Assembly: GCA_050698355.1 (NCBI GenBank)
Contig: JBOHBN010000408.1
Span: 1 to 15,256, forward strand
From: JBOHBN01 sp050698355
GTDB lineage: Bacteria > Actinomycetota > Actinomycetes > Streptosporangiales > WHST01
Direction of reading: 5' to 3'
DNA: 15,256 nucleotides
Below are positions 7,596 to 13,802 of the stretch, piece by piece. The notes beneath the pieces were generated by a model. It had not been told where the DNA came from and did no database searches. It was given only the letters and a program-made list of their open reading frames with translations. Numbering within the stretch: position 1 is the first letter of the stretch; every line of letters begins with the position of its first letter. The position numbers and the translations under genes were made by a program.

Positions 7596-7758
7596 CGGGC
7601 GATTCCAAGGGGTGCCGGTTAAGCGAGCGGCTCAGCCGCGGCCGATCTGGCAAGGCGGAGGAGGAGAGCGATGCGGGTTTCATCGCGCGACGACGACAAC
7701 GCAGCCAGGCGGGATGCGGGGAGTCGCGAGTCAGGCAACGTCCCTTGGAATCGGTCGT
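7596..7758. mobile_element. Candidate miniature element bounded by 12-bp perfect inverted repeats
   Basis: CGATTCCAAGGG (7600-7611) and its exact complement CCCTTGGAATCG (7742-7753) face each other across 130 bp. Five bases outside each repeat lies the same pentamer CTAGG in direct orientation (7591-7595 and 7759-7763). If the termini extend 5 bp with mismatches, CTAGG would be a 5-bp target duplication and the element would be 163 bp with no coding capacity. The alternative is a shared regulatory motif, pointing toward each divergent gene. Confidence 0.3.
7627..7639. repeat. 13-bp palindrome in the divergent control region
   Basis: GCGGCT and AGCCGC flank a single central C, giving near-perfect dyad symmetry in the middle of the 264-bp region between the importer and ispD. 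It could be a regulator site or part of a folded RNA. Only the symmetry is seen. Confidence 0.35.
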
Positions 7759-7781
7759 CTAGGTTCGGTGGATGGCCGTAG
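7671..7781 (+). CDS. Possible 36-codon leader ORF overlapping ispD start
   Basis: ATG at 7671-7673 follows GGAGGAGGAGAGCG, the best ribosome binding site in this region, and opens 36 codons (MRVSSRDDDNAARRDAGSRE, then 16 more). It ends at TAG 7779-7781, after the ispD ATG at 7772 and in a different frame. A 6-bp inverted repeat (GCGATG 7668-7673, CATCGC 7681-7686) would fold over its start codon. The composition is charged and matches no family I know. It may be a translated leader coupled to ispD, or chance. It only matters if transcription starts upstream of 7660, which conflicts with the leaderless model for ispD. Confidence 0.25.
   Translation: MRVSSRDDDNAARRDAGSRESGNVPWNRSSRFGGWP
7760..7765 (+). 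promoter_or_regulatory. Candidate -10 box for leaderless ispD mRNA
   Basis: TAGGTT fits the actinobacterial TAnnnT -10 pattern and ends 6 nt before the ispD ATG, which would put transcription start on the A of the start codon. The ispD start has no clear SD sequence, consistent with a leaderless message. No good -35 is visible. Confidence 0.4.
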
Positions 7782-8539
7782 ACATACCGACCGCTGCCGC
7801 CGTCGTGCTCGCCGGCGGCACCGGGAGCCGCTTCGGCGCCGGCCGCAACAAGGTTTACCTCCCCCTGGCCGGCAAGCGGGTCATCTCCTGGAGCCTGCTG
7901 GCGATGGCCCGCGTCACGGAGGTCGGGCGGCTGGTGCTCACCGTACGGCCGGAGGACCGCGAGCTCGCCGCCGAGATCATCGACGACGAGCTGCCGGGAG
8001 TGCCGGTCGAGGTGATCGACGGTGGCGGCTCCCGGCACGACTCGGAGCGGTGCGCTCTCGCCCACCTCGCCCCTGCCGTACGCGCCGGCGAGGTCGACGT
8101 CATCGCCATCCACGACGGCGCGCGGCCGCTGGTCACACCGTCGCTCGTCCGTGGCGTCCTGCAAGCTGCCCGTGCCGGCGACGCGGTGCTGCCGGGCATA
8201 CCCGCGCACGACCTGGTGCGGGTCGACGCCGACGGGGCCGTCGTCGACGGTGACGGACTGGATGCGGCCGTCCGCGCGCAGACACCGCAGGCCGCACCGG
8301 CCGGCGCCCTCATCGCCGCGTACGACGCAGCGGCGGCCGCGGGCTTCGACGGCAGCGACACCGCGGCGTGCGTGGAGAGCTTCGGGGGGGTCGCAGTGCG
8401 CTGGATCCGCGGCGAGGCTCGCAACATCAAGCTGACGTACGCGCAGGACCTCGTCCTCGCCGAGCAGATCCTCGCGGCCGACTACGCTGGGGGCTCCGGC
8501 CCGTCCGTCATGGAGGTGCGGGCGGAGGGGAGCCGATGA
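7772..8539 (+). CDS. ispD: 2-C-methyl-D-erythritol 4-phosphate cytidylyltransferase, atypical type
   Basis: Predicted to transfer CMP to methylerythritol phosphate, step three of the MEP isoprenoid pathway, in the cytosol. Seen in 255 residues: nucleotide-binding LAGGTGSRFG (13-22) with R20, K27, GGGSR (84-88), IHDGARPL (113-120), QTPQ (170-173), SDTAACVE (195-202) and NIKLT (218-222). The usual PK[QA] around the catalytic lysine reads NKV, and the usual TDD reads SDT, so this could be a paralogue with a shifted substrate. The length is normal. The usual partner ispF is absent; two helical proteins follow instead. The stop overlaps the next ATG (ATGA). Start ATG 7772-7774 has no clear SD. Confidence 0.85.
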   Translation: MAVDIPTAAAVVLAGGTGSRFGAGRNKVYLPLAGKRVISWSLLAMARVTEVGRLVLTVRPEDRELAAEIIDDELPGVPVEVIDGGGSRHDSERCALAHLAPAVRAGEVDVIAIHDGARPLVTPSLVRGVLQAARAGDAVLPGIPAHDLVRVDADGAVVDGDGLDAAVRAQTPQAAPAGALIAAYDAAAAAGFDGSDTAACVESFGGVAVRWIRGEARNIKLTYAQDLVLAEQILAADYAGGSGPSVMEVRAEGSR

Positions 8540-9048
8540 ACGACGGGTCGTACGCGCCGTCGCGGCGGGGGCTGCTCGCCGGTACGGTCGCCGCCGTCAC
8601 CCTCGCCGGCGCCTGCCGGCCGTTCGTCACCGCCGAGGAGGACGAGAAGCGCGACCCGGACATCGTCACCGCGAAGCAGGCACTCGCCGCCGAGGAGGAG
8701 CTGCTCGCCCGGTACGCCGCCGCGCGCGGCCAGCACGCGGACCTGGACAAGTCGCTGGCGCCGTTCGTGCACCGCCACCGGGAGCACAGGGCGGCCCTGC
8801 GCACGCGCCTGCCGAAGCGGGCGACCGCGTCGCCGTCGGCGACGACGAGTCCGGCGCCCAGCCAGAGCACGCACGCTCCCCGATCGGTGAAGCGCACGCT
8901 CGCTGAGCTGGTGGGGGCCGAGCGCGCCGCCGCTGCTGGGCGGGTCGACGACGCGCTCGGGGCGAGCCCCACCCTCGCAGAGGTACTCGCCAGCATCGGC
9001 GCGTGCGAGGCGGCGCACGCGAAGCTGTTGAACCAGGTGCACCCGTGA
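8536..9048 (+). CDS. Exported helical protein with Tat-like/lipoprotein-like N-terminus, possible ferritin-like fold
   Basis: 170 residues, no family I can name with certainty. The N-terminus has SRRGLL (9-14), a hydrophobic segment and LAGAC with cysteine 27, so it looks exported through Tat and perhaps lipid-anchored, although the lipobox is imperfect. The rest is almost all helix in two halves: about 41-95 (AEEELLARY, then HRHREHR) and about 118-170 (LVGAERAAAAG, then CEAAH). A Ser/Thr/Pro-rich linker separates them. The paired Glu and ExxH-like motifs recall ferritin-like bundles, but metal binding is my inference. ATG at 8536 overlaps the ispD stop and follows GGAGGGGAG. Its own TGA overlaps the next GTG, so all three genes are coupled. 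Confidence 0.75.
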   Translation: MNDGSYAPSRRGLLAGTVAAVTLAGACRPFVTAEEDEKRDPDIVTAKQALAAEEELLARYAAARGQHADLDKSLAPFVHRHREHRAALRTRLPKRATASPSATTSPAPSQSTHAPRSVKRTLAELVGAERAAAAGRVDDALGASPTLAEVLASIGACEAAHAKLLNQVHP

Positions 9049-9455
9049 GCGTGGTGAAGGCCCTGCAGGCCGCGCTGGCACGAGAGCACGCCGCCATCTA
9101 CGGGTACGGCGTCGCCGGGGCGCACCTCGACGACACCGAGCGGGACGCGGTGACCCGCGACCTCGCCGAGCACAAGGCGGCGCGGGACCGGCTCGAGCGA
9201 CGGATACGAGAGCACGACGCCACGCCGGTCACCGCCAAGCCCGCGTACGCGCTGCCCTTCACGGTCACCGGCGGCGCGTCGGCAACCAAGCTGCTCGTGC
9301 GGATCGAAAGCGGCGTCGCCGGTGCGTACCTCGGCCTGGTGAGTGCCGCGACCGACGACCTGCGGCGCGACGCGGCGCGCGAGGTTCGAGACTGCGCGAT
9401 CAGGCAGGCGGCGTGGGGCGGCACCATCGGCGCGCTGCCCGGCCTGCGCCGCTGA
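9045..9455 (+). CDS. DUF4439 ferritin-like protein
   Basis: 136 residues, matching the actinobacterial DUF4439 ferritin-like family by its start: AREHAAIYGYGVAGAHL (12-28) followed by DLAEHKAARDRLERRI, two helices each bearing an Glu-His pair. A third helix pair follows (KLLVRIESGVAGAYLGLVSA, then REVRDCAIRQAAW). There is no signal peptide, so it is probably cytoplasmic. Whether it binds iron is unknown. GTG at 9045-9047 overlaps the preceding TGA (GTGA), with AGGTG upstream. Further GTGs at 9051 and 9054 are alternative starts. It converges on proS, with strong hairpins between them. Confidence 0.85.
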   Translation: MSVVKALQAALAREHAAIYGYGVAGAHLDDTERDAVTRDLAEHKAARDRLERRIREHDATPVTAKPAYALPFTVTGGASATKLLVRIESGVAGAYLGLVSAATDDLRRDAAREVRDCAIRQAAWGGTIGALPGLRR

Positions 9456-9486
9456 CCCGGGCGCTCATCGGTCGCGCTCCCCACCG

Positions 9487-9511
9487 GGCACGGGGGATCC
9501 CCCGCCGTGCC
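9487..9511. terminator. Hairpin, first of two between the convergent DUF4439 and proS genes
   Basis: GGCACGG (9487-9493) pairs perfectly with CCGTGCC (9505-9511), enclosing a G-rich/C-rich inner part. The 3' arm can alternatively pair with the next bases, since GTGCCGGCAC (9507-9516) is itself palindromic. No T-run. The position between convergent stop codons suggests termination in one or both directions. Confidence 0.6.
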
Positions 9512-9517
9512 GGCACC

Positions 9518-9537
9518 CGACGGGGGCTCCCCCGTCG
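9518..9537. terminator. Hairpin, second of two between DUF4439 and proS
   Basis: CGACGGGGG (9518-9526) and CCCCCGTCG (9529-9537) form a perfect inverted repeat with two bases between (in RNA an 8-bp stem with loop GCTC). It is near symmetric, so it would work on both strands. It lies 25 bp from the proS stop and 62 bp from the DUF4439 stop. Confidence 0.7.
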
Positions 9538-9562
9538 CGATGATCGAACCGGAGCGGGACCC

Positions 9563-11329
9563 TCACCCGCGTACCACACCGGCGACGTGCGCGGCGGCGT
9601 CGTCGACGGCGACGTCCTCGCGCTCGCCGGTGGCCCGGTCGCGTACCTCGACCTTGCCGTCGGCGAGGCCGCGACCGATCACGACAACGGTCGGCACGCC
9701 GAGCAGCTCCGCGTCGTTGAACTTCACGCCCGCGGAGACGCCGCGGCGGTCGTCATACAGCACCTCGACACCGCGAGACTCCAGGTCGGCCGCGAACCGC
9801 TCGGCGGCGTCGAACACCGCGTCGTCCTTGGCGGCCGCCACCAGGTGGACGTCGGCCGGGCTGACCTCGCGCGGCCAGACGAGCCCCTTGTCGTCGTGCA
9901 GCTTCTCTGCCAGCACCGCGAGGGCCCTGGACACGCCGAAGCCGTAGGAGCCCATGGTGGGGACGACACGCGCTCCCTTCTCGTCGAGGACGGTGAGGTC
10001 GAGCACCTCGGCGTACTTGCGGCCGAGCTCGAAGACGTGCCCCATCTCGATTCCCCGCGCGATCGTCAGCGCTGCGCCGCACCGCGGGCACGGGTCTCCT
10101 GCCCGTACGTCGGTGGCCTCGACGGTGCCGTCCGCGGTGAAGTCGCGACCGGCGACCAGGTCGACCACGTGCCGACCGGGGAGGTTCGCGCCGGTCACCC
10201 ACCTGGTGCCGGCCACGATGCGCGGGTCGGCGAGGTAGCGGACACCGGCGGGCTGGTTCACGCCCAGAGCCTGCGGTCCGATGTAGCCCTTGACGAGGCC
10301 GGGGCTGCCAGCGAAGTCCTCGTCGGTGAACTGCTCGATGGTGTCGGGGTAGACCTGGGCGGCCAGGCGCTTGGTGTCGACCTCGCGGTCGCCGGGCACG
10401 CCGACGGCGAGCGGCGCGCTCTTGCCGTCCGGGTGGACGAGCTTGACCATGACGTTCTTGAGCATGTCGGCCGTCGTCCAGCTGCGGTCGTCCCGGCGCA
10501 GGTCCGGACGGGAGTTGAGCAGGTCGACCAGCGTCTGGATGGTCGGGGTGTCCGGCGTCTCCTCGACATGCGCCGCGGGGACCCCGTCGTACGGCACGGG
10601 TTGCGGGATGCCGACCTCGACCGCCTCTGTGTTCGCCGCGTAGTCGCAGCTGGTGCACTGCACGAACTGGTCCTCACCGGACCCGAGCGGGGTGAGGAAC
10701 TCCTCGCTGGCCGACCCACCCATGGCACCGGACATCGCTTGCACGATCACGTAGTCCAGTCCGAGACGGTCGAGCAACCGCTTGTACGCCTCCCGGTGCC
10801 GCTCGTACGAACGACGGAAGCCCGCGTCGTCCACGTCGAACGAGTACGAGTCCTTCATGCAGAACTCGCGTCCGCGCAGGATGCCCGCACGCGGGCGCGG
10901 CTCGTCGCGGTACTTCCATTGGATCTGGTAGATCGCGAGCGGCAGGTCCTTGTACGAGGAGTACAGGTCCCTCACCGCGAGCGCGAACATCTCCTCGTGC
11001 GTGGGCGCGAGGAGCATGTCGTTGCCGCGCCTGTCCTGGAGCCGGAAGATGTCGTCGCCGTACTCGAGCCAGCGGTTCGTGCGCTCGTACGGTTCCTTCG
11101 GCAGCAGCGCCGGGAAGTGCACCTCCTGGAACCCGGCGGCGTCCATCTCCTCCCGCACGATCCGCTCGACGTTGAGGTAGGTCCTCCAGCCGAGCGGCAG
11201 CCAGGAGTAGATGCCGGGCGCGGTGCGGCGGATGTACCCGGCGCGCACCAGCAGCCGGTGGCTCGGCACCTCGGCGTCCGCCGGATCCTCGCGCAGCGTG
11301 CGTAGGAACAGCGTGGACATCCTGAGCAC
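9563..11329 (-). CDS. proS: Prolyl-tRNA synthetase, bacterial type with INS domain
   Basis: Charges tRNA-Pro with proline in the cytosol. The 588-residue protein shows class II motif 1 (PALLPKEPY, 73-81), motif 2 (KYRDEPRPRAGILRG from 139, continuing to SYSFD at 165), GAMGGSASEEF (201-211) and motif 3 (MGSYGFGVSRAL, 459-470). Between motifs 2 and 3 lies the inserted editing domain (about 225-405). Two cysteine pairs, C225/C228 (QCTSC) and C414/C417 (CPRC), could form a zinc site. The C-terminal anticodon-binding domain starts near 490. The start is GTG at 11327-11329 with GAGGAG ideally spaced; an internal ATG at 11318-11320 lacks a properly spaced site. Single-gene transcript, divergent from nothing and convergent with the DUF4439 gene. 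Confidence 0.97.
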   Translation of the reverse strand: MLRMSTLFLRTLREDPADAEVPSHRLLVRAGYIRRTAPGIYSWLPLGWRTYLNVERIVREEMDAAGFQEVHFPALLPKEPYERTNRWLEYGDDIFRLQDRRGNDMLLAPTHEEMFALAVRDLYSSYKDLPLAIYQIQWKYRDEPRPRAGILRGREFCMKDSYSFDVDDAGFRRSYERHREAYKRLLDRLGLDYVIVQAMSGAMGGSASEEFLTPLGSGEDQFVQCTSCDYAANTEAVEVGIPQPVPYDGVPAAHVEETPDTPTIQTLVDLLNSRPDLRRDDRSWTTADMLKNVMVKLVHPDGKSAPLAVGVPGDREVDTKRLAAQVYPDTIEQFTDEDFAGSPGLVKGYIGPQALGVNQPAGVRYLADPRIVAGTRWVTGANLPGRHVVDLVAGRDFTADGTVEATDVRAGDPCPRCGAALTIARGIEMGHVFELGRKYAEVLDLTVLDEKGARVVPTMGSYGFGVSRALAVLAEKLHDDKGLVWPREVSPADVHLVAAAKDDAVFDAAERFAADLESRGVEVLYDDRRGVSAGVKFNDAELLGVPTVVVIGRGLADGKVEVRDRATGEREDVAVDDAAAHVAGVVRG

Positions 11330-11366
11330 TGTCTACTCCTCGGCGTGGGTCGTTCGGTGGTTGCCG

Positions 11367-11372
11367 AGGATA
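11367..11372 (-). promoter_or_regulatory. Possible -10 box of proS
   Basis: On the minus strand TATCCT lies 37 nt before the proS GTG, giving a leader of about 30 nt with the GAGGAG site. The -35 region is GC-only and unconvincing. The leader is far too short for a T-box. Confidence 0.3.
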
Positions 11373-11394
11373 CCGGCGCGCTGCCGGCGGCCGC

Positions 11395-11410
11395 GCGCGG
11401 ATATCCGCGC
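11395..11410. promoter_or_regulatory. 16-bp perfect palindrome upstream of proS
   Basis: GCGCGGATATCCGCGC reads the same on both strands. It is centred about 33 bp upstream of the candidate proS -10, where a regulator could act. Part of the symmetry may be GC-bias, but the central ATAT is unusual here. Function not known. Confidence 0.35.
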
Positions 11411-11425
11411 CCACCCGTTACCCGG

Positions 11426-11475
11426 TGATCATGAAAGGTCCTCGTAGCTCTGGCTACGAACATCTTTCATGATCA
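11426..11475. terminator. Long two-part hairpin after the sulfatase gene (terminator or REP-like element)
   Basis: TGATCATGAAAG (11426-11437) pairs perfectly with CTTTCATGATCA (11464-11475). Inside, a 4x4 internal loop is followed by a second perfect stem, TCGTAGC (11442-11448) with GCTACGA (11453-11459), closed by a 4-base loop. It begins 12 bp beyond the sulfatase stop. No T-run follows on either strand. The outer arms are AT-rich against a very GC-rich background, which hints at a dispersed repeat. It may end transcription of the sulfatase. Confidence 0.55.
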
Positions 11476-11487
11476 TGGGGAGGTCGG

Positions 11488-13113
11488 CTAGGTCAGGTAC
11501 ATGCCCAGCGCCACGAGGCCCGTGACCACGCCCAGCACGACGACCGCCCAGGAGACGATCCTCGCGCGCGTCCGGGAGCTGGAGCGCCTGCCGTAACCGG
11601 CCCACAGCCCGAGGCCGAGGAGAACGGTCACCAGCGCGCCGAGCCCGGCGCCGAAGGCCGGTATGTTCTCGGGGCCCTGCGGCTTCGGGCCACCGCGCCG
11701 CCGGGCACGACGCATCGCCGCGGGCTTCTCCTGGTCGATCTCCTTGCGGATCTTGGCGGCCATTGCTTCCAGCCGGCTCTCGACCTGGCGGTGGGTGGCC
11801 CCCTGGTCGTACTGCTCCAACGGATCGCGGTCGATGTTGAACAGCTGCTTCAGCTGCCGCGCGTGATCCTGGTCCTTGCGCGGGATCATCAGCTTCCACT
11901 GCTTGTACCGGATGGCTGCGAGGTGCCAGCGCTTGAAGTACGCCAGCGGCGGCCGCGTCGGCATCGGGCGGCCGCGAAGTGCCGGGCGCAGGTCGATCCC
12001 GTCGATCGGGCGGTCGCGCGGCACCTCGGCGCCGGCGATCCGGCAGAAGGTCGGCAGCATGTCGAGGAACGACGCGATCGCGTCCGACTTGGAGCCGGCC
12101 GGGATGTACCCGGGCCAACGGATGTAGAACGGCGCGCGTACGCCACCCTCGTAGCTCTGCGCCTTCCTGCCGCGCAAACCGTTGGTGCTGCCTTGGAACC
12201 ACGGCCCGTTGTCGCTGGTCACCACGACGACGGTCTCGTCTGCGATGTGCAGCTGCTCGAGCGTGTCGAGCACCCGGCCGATGTGGAAGTCGACCTCCTG
12301 TACCACGTCGCCGTACCGGCCCGCAGCCGACTTGCCCGCGAACCTGGGCTCGACGTGCAGCGGAAGGTGCGGCGCCGTGTACGGGATGTAGGCGAAAAAC
12401 GGTTTCCGCCGCCGGTGTTGTGCCCTGATGAAGTCGAGGGCCGCATCGGTGAACCGGCGGGTCAGGTATGCCTGATCCATCCCGTGCTCCGGCCGCGTCG
12501 TGCCCTCGTAGACCCGCACCCGTTCGTCTCGGTGGAACCCGCTGTGCATCACGCCGACGAACCGGTCGAATCCGTGGTGCACCGGGTTGAACCACGGCCG
12601 GAACCCGAGGTGCCACTTGCCGAAGACCCCCGTGGCGTAGCCCTGGTCGCGCAGCAACTCGGCGATCGTGCGCTCCCAGCGCGAGAGCCCCACGTCGTCG
12701 CTCGGCTCCAGGACCCTGGGGATGCCGACCCGGACCGGGTACCTGCCGGTGAGCAACGCCGCTCGCGAGGGGGAACATACCGACGAGCCGCAGTACATCT
12801 GGGTGAAGGTCATGCCCTGCTCGGCGAGCCGGGTCACGTGCGGGGTACGGATCTGCGGGTTGTCCGGATCGAGATCGCCGACGCCCGCATCGTCGAGCAT
12901 GATGTAGACGAAGTTCGGCGTCGCGCCGCCCCCGGACCCGCGCGGCGCGCGGTCGGCGGACCGATCCAGCGCCTGCAATGCGGTGCCACCGGCGACGAGG
13001 CCACCCCCAGCCGATAGGAAGCGCCTGCGGCTCAACGGCGACTCCGCACCGTCAGGCCAATCCGAAAACGAATCCTCTTCTCCGCCAGCAGGGACATGTA
13101 CCTCGTCTGTCAC
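11488..13113 (-). CDS. Tat-exported, membrane-anchored sulfatase (formylglycine type)
   Basis: Predicted to hydrolyse a sulfate ester outside the cytoplasmic membrane; the substrate is unknown. Seen in 541 residues: Tat motif SRRRFLS (28-34) with a hydrophobic stretch, metal-binding D74-D75, the sulfatase signature CSPSRAALLTG (113-123) whose C113 would become formylglycine, GKWHLG (165-170), H249, DNG (301-303) and K317 before SYEGG. All key residues are present. Two C-terminal helices (about 485-507 and 518-540) with a basic loop between them fit an anchor that turns through the cytosol. I start at GTG 13111-13113, because a frame extending to 13203 would overlap the response regulator. No maturation enzyme is encoded nearby. 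Confidence 0.9.
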   Translation of the reverse strand: MTDEVHVPAGGEEDSFSDWPDGAESPLSRRRFLSAGGGLVAGGTALQALDRSADRAPRGSGGGATPNFVYIMLDDAGVGDLDPDNPQIRTPHVTRLAEQGMTFTQMYCGSSVCSPSRAALLTGRYPVRVGIPRVLEPSDDVGLSRWERTIAELLRDQGYATGVFGKWHLGFRPWFNPVHHGFDRFVGVMHSGFHRDERVRVYEGTTRPEHGMDQAYLTRRFTDAALDFIRAQHRRRKPFFAYIPYTAPHLPLHVEPRFAGKSAAGRYGDVVQEVDFHIGRVLDTLEQLHIADETVVVVTSDNGPWFQGSTNGLRGRKAQSYEGGVRAPFYIRWPGYIPAGSKSDAIASFLDMLPTFCRIAGAEVPRDRPIDGIDLRPALRGRPMPTRPPLAYFKRWHLAAIRYKQWKLMIPRKDQDHARQLKQLFNIDRDPLEQYDQGATHRQVESRLEAMAAKIRKEIDQEKPAAMRRARRRGGPKPQGPENIPAFGAGLGALVTVLLGLGLWAGYGRRSSSRTRARIVSWAVVVLGVVTGLVALGMYLT

Positions 13114-13120
13114 CTTCGGC

Positions 13121-13126
13121 AAATTA
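13121..13126 (-). promoter_or_regulatory. Candidate -10 box, near-leaderless sulfatase mRNA
   Basis: On the minus strand TAATTT lies 7 nt before the chosen GTG and is the only AT-rich hexamer in the 46-bp gap after the response regulator. No SD precedes the GTG. Transcription would start at or one base before the start codon. Confidence 0.4.
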
Positions 13127-13159
13127 CACGACCCCTGCTTTGCGCCGACGACCCACGGG

Positions 13160-13774
13160 TCAGAGCCAGCCGCGCTCCTCGGCCGTACGGCACGCCTCCG
13201 CACGGGTGCGTGTGCCGGTCTTGCCGATCGCGCTGGACAGGTAGTTGCGCACGGTGCCCTCCGACAGGAACAACAGGCCGGCGATGTCGGCGACGGTGCC
13301 GCCGTCGCGCGCGGCGACGAGCACGTCGCGTTCGCGGCTCGTCAGGGGTGACTCACCGGTTGCCAGGGATGCGGCGGCGAGCTCGGGGTCGACCACACGC
13401 AGTCCCGCGTGTATCCGGCGGATGCCGTCGGCCAGCCGCTCGACCGGGGCGTCCTTCACCATGAACCCGCTGGCGCCGGACTCCATCGCGCGGCGCAGGT
13501 ACCCGGGCCGGCCGAACGTGGTCACGATGAGCACCCGGCAGGAAGGAAGGGCGGCGCGCAGCGCGGCGGTCACCGCGATGCCGTCGAGGCCGGGCATCTC
13601 GACGTCCAGCAGGGCGACGTCGGGCCTGGTATCGGTCGCCAGCGACACCACCTCGTCGCCACGGTCGGACTGCCCGACGACGTCGATGTCGCCCTCGAGC
13701 GAGAGCAGTGCCGCGAGCGCGCCGCGTACGAGATTCTGGTCATCCGCGAGGAGCACGCGGATCGGCGCGCTCAT
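13160..13774 (-). CDS. LuxR/NarL-family response regulator (DesR-like)
   Basis: Phosphorylation-controlled DNA-binding regulator, partner of the kinase encoded just upstream. Seen in 204 residues: receiver domain with D11-D12 (LLADDQ), phospho-acceptor D57 (LLDVEMPGLDG), T85 and K107 (FMVKDAP). A short linker leads to a LuxR-type helix-turn-helix (about 143-204) with LTSRERDVL and LSEGTVRNYLSSAIGKTG. All receiver residues are intact. The start is ATG at 13772-13774, 28 bp after the kinase stop. GGGAG sits almost against the ATG, so translation may depend on the kinase gene. Targets are not shown; such pairs often regulate an adjacent ABC-2 exporter, and one ends at the window edge. Confidence 0.93.
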   Translation of the reverse strand: MSAPIRVLLADDQNLVRGALAALLSLEGDIDVVGQSDRGDEVVSLATDTRPDVALLDVEMPGLDGIAVTAALRAALPSCRVLIVTTFGRPGYLRRAMESGASGFMVKDAPVERLADGIRRIHAGLRVVDPELAAASLATGESPLTSRERDVLVAARDGGTVADIAGLLFLSEGTVRNYLSSAIGKTGTRTRAEACRTAEERGWL

Positions 13775-13802
13775 GCTCCCGCACCGCCGTCTTCGGGGAC
13801 GG

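Noticed and set aside
7758..7768. Iron-box (IdeR/DtxR) half-site TAGGTT near ispD
   Set aside because: Only one half matches; the second half of the 19-bp palindrome is absent, and the hexamer is better explained as a -10 box.
9413..11305. A 630-codon open frame on the plus strand opposite proS
   Set aside because: It is antisense to a gene with all ProRS motifs, rich in His/Arg/Val/Asp as expected for a shadow frame in high-GC DNA, and shows no domain.
11330..11425. T-box riboswitch upstream of proS
   Set aside because: The leader from the likely start is about 30 nt, there is no specifier-loop or T-box motif, and the only structures are simple palindromes.
13114..13203. N-terminal extension of the sulfatase to GTG 13203
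   Set aside because: It would overlap the response-regulator coding end by 44 bp, lacks a ribosome site, and puts the Tat motif further from the N-terminus.
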